The notes under the pieces were generated by a model, which worked only from the letters and a program-made list of their open reading frames with translations, did no database searches and was not told the origin of the DNA. Below, piece by piece: positions 61,633 to 64,000 of a stretch of DNA of 64,000 bases. Every line of letters begins with the position of its first letter. Position 1 is the first letter of the stretch. This stretch comes from Ctenosaura bakeri (lineage: Eukaryota > Chordata > Lepidosauria > Squamata > Iguanidae), in contig CAOLHI010001666.1 of NCBI GenBank assembly GCA_948474755.1, positions 186,001 through 250,000 of the forward strand. The letters are read 5' to 3'. The position numbers were made by a program, and so were the translations under genes.

Positions 61633-61748
61633 CTTAGCAAGCTCTCTTCTTAGCTCATCCTGTTCTTCTTCCGATAAGGCTTCTGTAACATTCACTGTAG
61701 CAGCTGCATCTTCTCCAACTTCTGGGATAGCTTCATTTTTCAGCAAAC
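61633..61748 (-). CDS. TPD52: TPD52 exon 2 (N-terminal acidic segment)
   Basis: This 116-bp exon is flanked by an acceptor (pyrimidine-rich tract ending CAAG) and a GTAAAC donor at 61632. It encodes 38 full codons after a split Gly codon: LLKNEAIPEVGEDAAATV, then NVTEALSEEEQDELRRELAK. The SEEEQxELRRELAK stretch starts the coiled coil of the D52 family and the end runs directly into VEEEIQTLSQ of the next exon. Residues before the Gly come from a first exon not present in the window, so the start codon cannot be placed. The frame is fully open with no unusual residues. Confidence 0.92.
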
Positions 61749-61806
61749 CTTGGAAAAGCAACCCAAACATTTAATGTGTAAGACAAAAATGTAATGTTTA
61801 CTATTG

Positions 61807-61951
61807 TATTTGCTGGTGTATAAGACTCACTCTTTCTCCTGAAAAACAGTGTTTGAAAATTGGGTGCATCTTATATGCCTGTGTGTCTTATACACCAGCA
61901 AATAGCATTTGCCAGTGTATAAATGGGGTGTATCTTATACGCTGGCAAATA
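61807..61951. mobile_element. Foldback MITE with duplicated arm
   Basis: TATTTGCTGGTGTATAAGAC (61807-61826) and its perfect complement (61885-61904) form 20-bp arms. A further arm pair, ATTTGCCAGTGTAT and ATACGCTGGCAAAT, follows at once (61907-61950). This family of TATAAGAC-arm MITEs is common in reptile genomes as far as I recall. It starts 59 bp upstream of TPD52 exon 2. Confidence 0.8.
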
Positions 61952-62249
61952 CAGTACTCTTAAATCAGTAAAACTTTATCTAAGGCATTTATGTGTTGCT
62001 TCTTAGTCTACCAGGTCCCCTGTAGCAATATGCAATATACAGAAATGTTCAAAAAATACAATACATAAATACAATACATAAATAAAAAACATTTTGAACA
62101 AACTAAAAACACTTCTTAAAAATAATTTTCTAAGGTTTTAAGAGAAAACAGCCAGAGAAATTTCAAGGACCAAAAACCATGCGCAATAGCGCCTATATAT
62201 CTGCCTGCTGGAAGCTCAGAAGAGATGGAGCCAACCCAACTTTCTTTAG

Positions 62250-62520
62250 CTGGCAGTTCTACAGTGAGAGTGCTGCTACAGAGAAAGCCCTGTCATGTGT
62301 ACACACCAACCCACCCTCACAGGATGCTGGGGCACACAACAGAACCTCCGATGAGGACCTCAAATTTTAGGCAGGCTCATATGAGGAAAATGATTTTTCA
62401 AGTATCCTGACCCCAAGCCATTTAATGCTTTGTAAATCAAACAAGCACCTTGAACTGAACTTAGAAGCAAAGTGGAACCCAGTGAAGCTCTTTTAAGATT
62501 GGAGTCATATGGTCTCTAAT
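62250..62520 (+). repeat. Interspersed repeat remnant (unassigned)
   Basis: GAGAAAGCCCTGTCATGTGT, AGGCAGGCTCATATGAGGAA, CCCCAAGCCATTTAATGC, CACCTTGAACTGAACTTAGA and ATTGGAGTCATATGGTCTC form a block also visible in part near 18850-19060 and 6530-6640. It is a widespread reptile repeat, probably non-LTR; the family name is not certain. Confidence 0.5.
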
Positions 62521-64000
62521 ACAGTAGGATAGACTAGATGTATGAAAGTAGGACCCTAGAATTTCCATGGGGGCTGGGCAACCCAGAGAATTTCTGTTAT
62601 ATATTTGATCCATTACAGCACTTCACTCCACAAGAAAAAAAGCTTTGAGATTTTAAGATTATATATTAAAAACCACAGATACACAGAAGGTTCCACTAGC
62701 TCCACTGTTTTCAGTGTGTTTTAAAATAATCACAAGTAGTGACAAAAAAGAGGCAAGATACCAAAGGTATTATAAAAAAGGGCTAGAGCAGTTTCTACAG
62801 CCAACTATATTTGAAGCCTGCCACTGATTCACTTAAATTCAATGTCAGCACATGGCAATCACAGTCACCTCAAAAACATGACCTTATAGTGGGCCAGTAG
62901 AATATCACAGTCAAGAATACTGCTAAGTAGTACTTGCAGCTGCTGAAACATCCTTGAAAAGTAACAGAATTCTGTCTTTTCCACCTAGTTCCAGATAAAA
63001 GTCATATATAGTTATCAAAGCAGTCTTAGGCCTACCATTAGGCAGGAAGTAAAACTGAAATGAAACTTAATCATCAACAATAGTGAAATGTGTCGGAAAC
63101 ATTACATTCATATTTGCACAGGATTTTCCTTAACACGTATTTTTATGCCCTTTCGTGTCCTAAAATACACATTTGTGTACACAATCTATCTGAGCCTAGG
63201 ACTCTGCCCAAAAATTCAGAGAAAGAAAGACTGTGCATGACACTGCTCTGATCCACACACATTATCCAGGAAGTGCAGATTTATTTACTTAATGTTAAAA
63301 TGTATACCAAATAAAGTTACCCAACATGTACTTCTATAGTGTGTCCAAGGCAAAATTCATATTATCTTGTTGCAATCACTAAAATAATCATATGAAGTAG
63401 ATTATTACTCCCACACTGCAGACTGAAGGGCAGCCATGAAGAAAGGGAAGGCAGGGGAACATCCAAGGTTAGCTGCTCAGGTCATGGCAAAAGTGAAAGT
63501 CAAAACCTGAAGCAATCAGGTTCACAGCTAAACCGTAGCTGCTACATAATACCAGCTTTAGACATCTTGGCTACCAAGTTTCCAACAACAAAGCAGGAAT
63601 CAGTTAGGTGACATGAACCATCTATGAACGCTTGGGAAAAAGTATTTCGCCCTAGGATCTGAAAATTGGAAACAAGTTTGAGCAAACTTGGGTCAAAGTC
63701 AAGTTTTCTGAACAGCTGTCTCAGACATCAATTGGCATGTTTCATATCTTTTTATTTTTCTCTTAAGAACCAAAACATCATGTACATTCAGAACACTTAA
63801 CTATCAGATCACTTTTCTAAGATTAAAGTTGGCACCCTTACCTACTCCTGTTGTCAGGCAAATACACACACTCTTCTTTATACTTAAAAGCAAAAGCACT
63901 AGTAAAAATCTATCACATTAAAATGCCATAAGTTGTAATTCCACTAGTGTTATACATGAGTGCCAGTACACTCCAGGTGCAACAGGCAATATGTTCGGGG

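Larger units (their letters stand above)
47574..61748 (-). other. TPD52: TPD52 gene, 3' part (exons 2 to last)
   Basis: Gene-level entry. Five minus-strand exons join in compatible phases to give nearly the whole tumour protein D52 sequence apart from its first exon, which must lie right of 64000. D52 proteins are small coiled-coil adaptors linked to vesicle trafficking, exocytosis and lipid droplets. TPD52 fits better than its paralogues: the start reads GLLKNEAIPEVGEDAAAT, as in D52 and unlike D52L1, and the end keeps a KVGGxKPAGGDFGEVLNSA block typical of D52. All visible introns have GT donors and AG acceptors, so this is not a processed pseudogene. Downstream on the same strand is MRPS28, as in human. 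The one defect is a TAG codon in exon 3. Confidence 0.9.
49017..64000 (-). other. TPD52: TPD52 introns
   Basis: Introns lie at 49015-51547, 51597-58738, 58841-60059, 60209-61632 and from 61749 to the right edge. Apart from the repeats listed separately, 52740-54530, 55280-58730, 60210-61620 and 62530-64000 hold AT-rich sequence with no recognisable feature. The D52 first exon was sought in 61750-64000 and not found. Confidence 0.7.

Noticed and set aside
1..64000. CRISPR arrays, operons or prokaryotic mobile elements
   Set aside because: None present; spliced vertebrate exons and reptile retroelements identify a eukaryotic nuclear locus.

Overview
The window is nuclear DNA from a squamate reptile, most likely a lizard. 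It is AT-rich, intron-dominated vertebrate sequence carrying CR1 and L3-like LINEs, Bov-B (RTE) fragments, many tRNA-headed SINEs with a Bov-B-like tail, a Sauria-type SINE, 5S-rRNA-headed SINEs, hAT, pogo-like and foldback MITEs, and two endogenous retroviral LTRs. Most long open reading frames here are chance or lie inside repeats. The real coding sequence is seven short exons on the minus strand.

Two genes are recognisable, both read right to left. TPD52 occupies the right side: five coding exons run from 61748 down to the stop at 48898, followed by a 3' UTR with a poly(A) signal at 47574-47579. Its first exon lies beyond the right edge. MRPS28 follows in the same orientation. A probable first exon (41587-41745) sits in a CpG island and exon 2 is at 32913-33094; the last exon should lie beyond the left edge. 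The TPD52 -> MRPS28 order and orientation match the human 8q21 arrangement as I remember it, which supports both calls.

Layout: 1-32912 is MRPS28 intron 2, with a CR1 at 1-830, several hAT and other MITEs, Bov-B and L3-like fragments, SINEs, and a solo LTR (26360-27247) inserted into a SINE. 33095-41586 is MRPS28 intron 1, with a 1.1 kb hAT element, a 5S-SINE and a Sauria-type SINE. 41746-47573 is the promoter and intergenic spacer, with a nearly perfect hairpin MITE and a Bov-B 5' fragment. 49015-64000 is TPD52 intron sequence, including a second LTR with three 22-bp enhancer-like repeats.

The most notable observation is in TPD52 exon 3 (60060-60208). Every splice signal and the reading frame are intact, but the codon for a Trp conserved across the TPD52 family reads TAG. 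Candidate explanations are a sequencing error, a null allele, A-to-I recoding (UAG to UGG), or use of an upstream donor that would remove the stop in frame. Other points of interest are SINEs with different heads (tRNA and 5S) sharing one tail, the nested solo LTR with 4-bp target duplications, and a hairpin MITE about 60 bp from the MRPS28 exon 1 donor.
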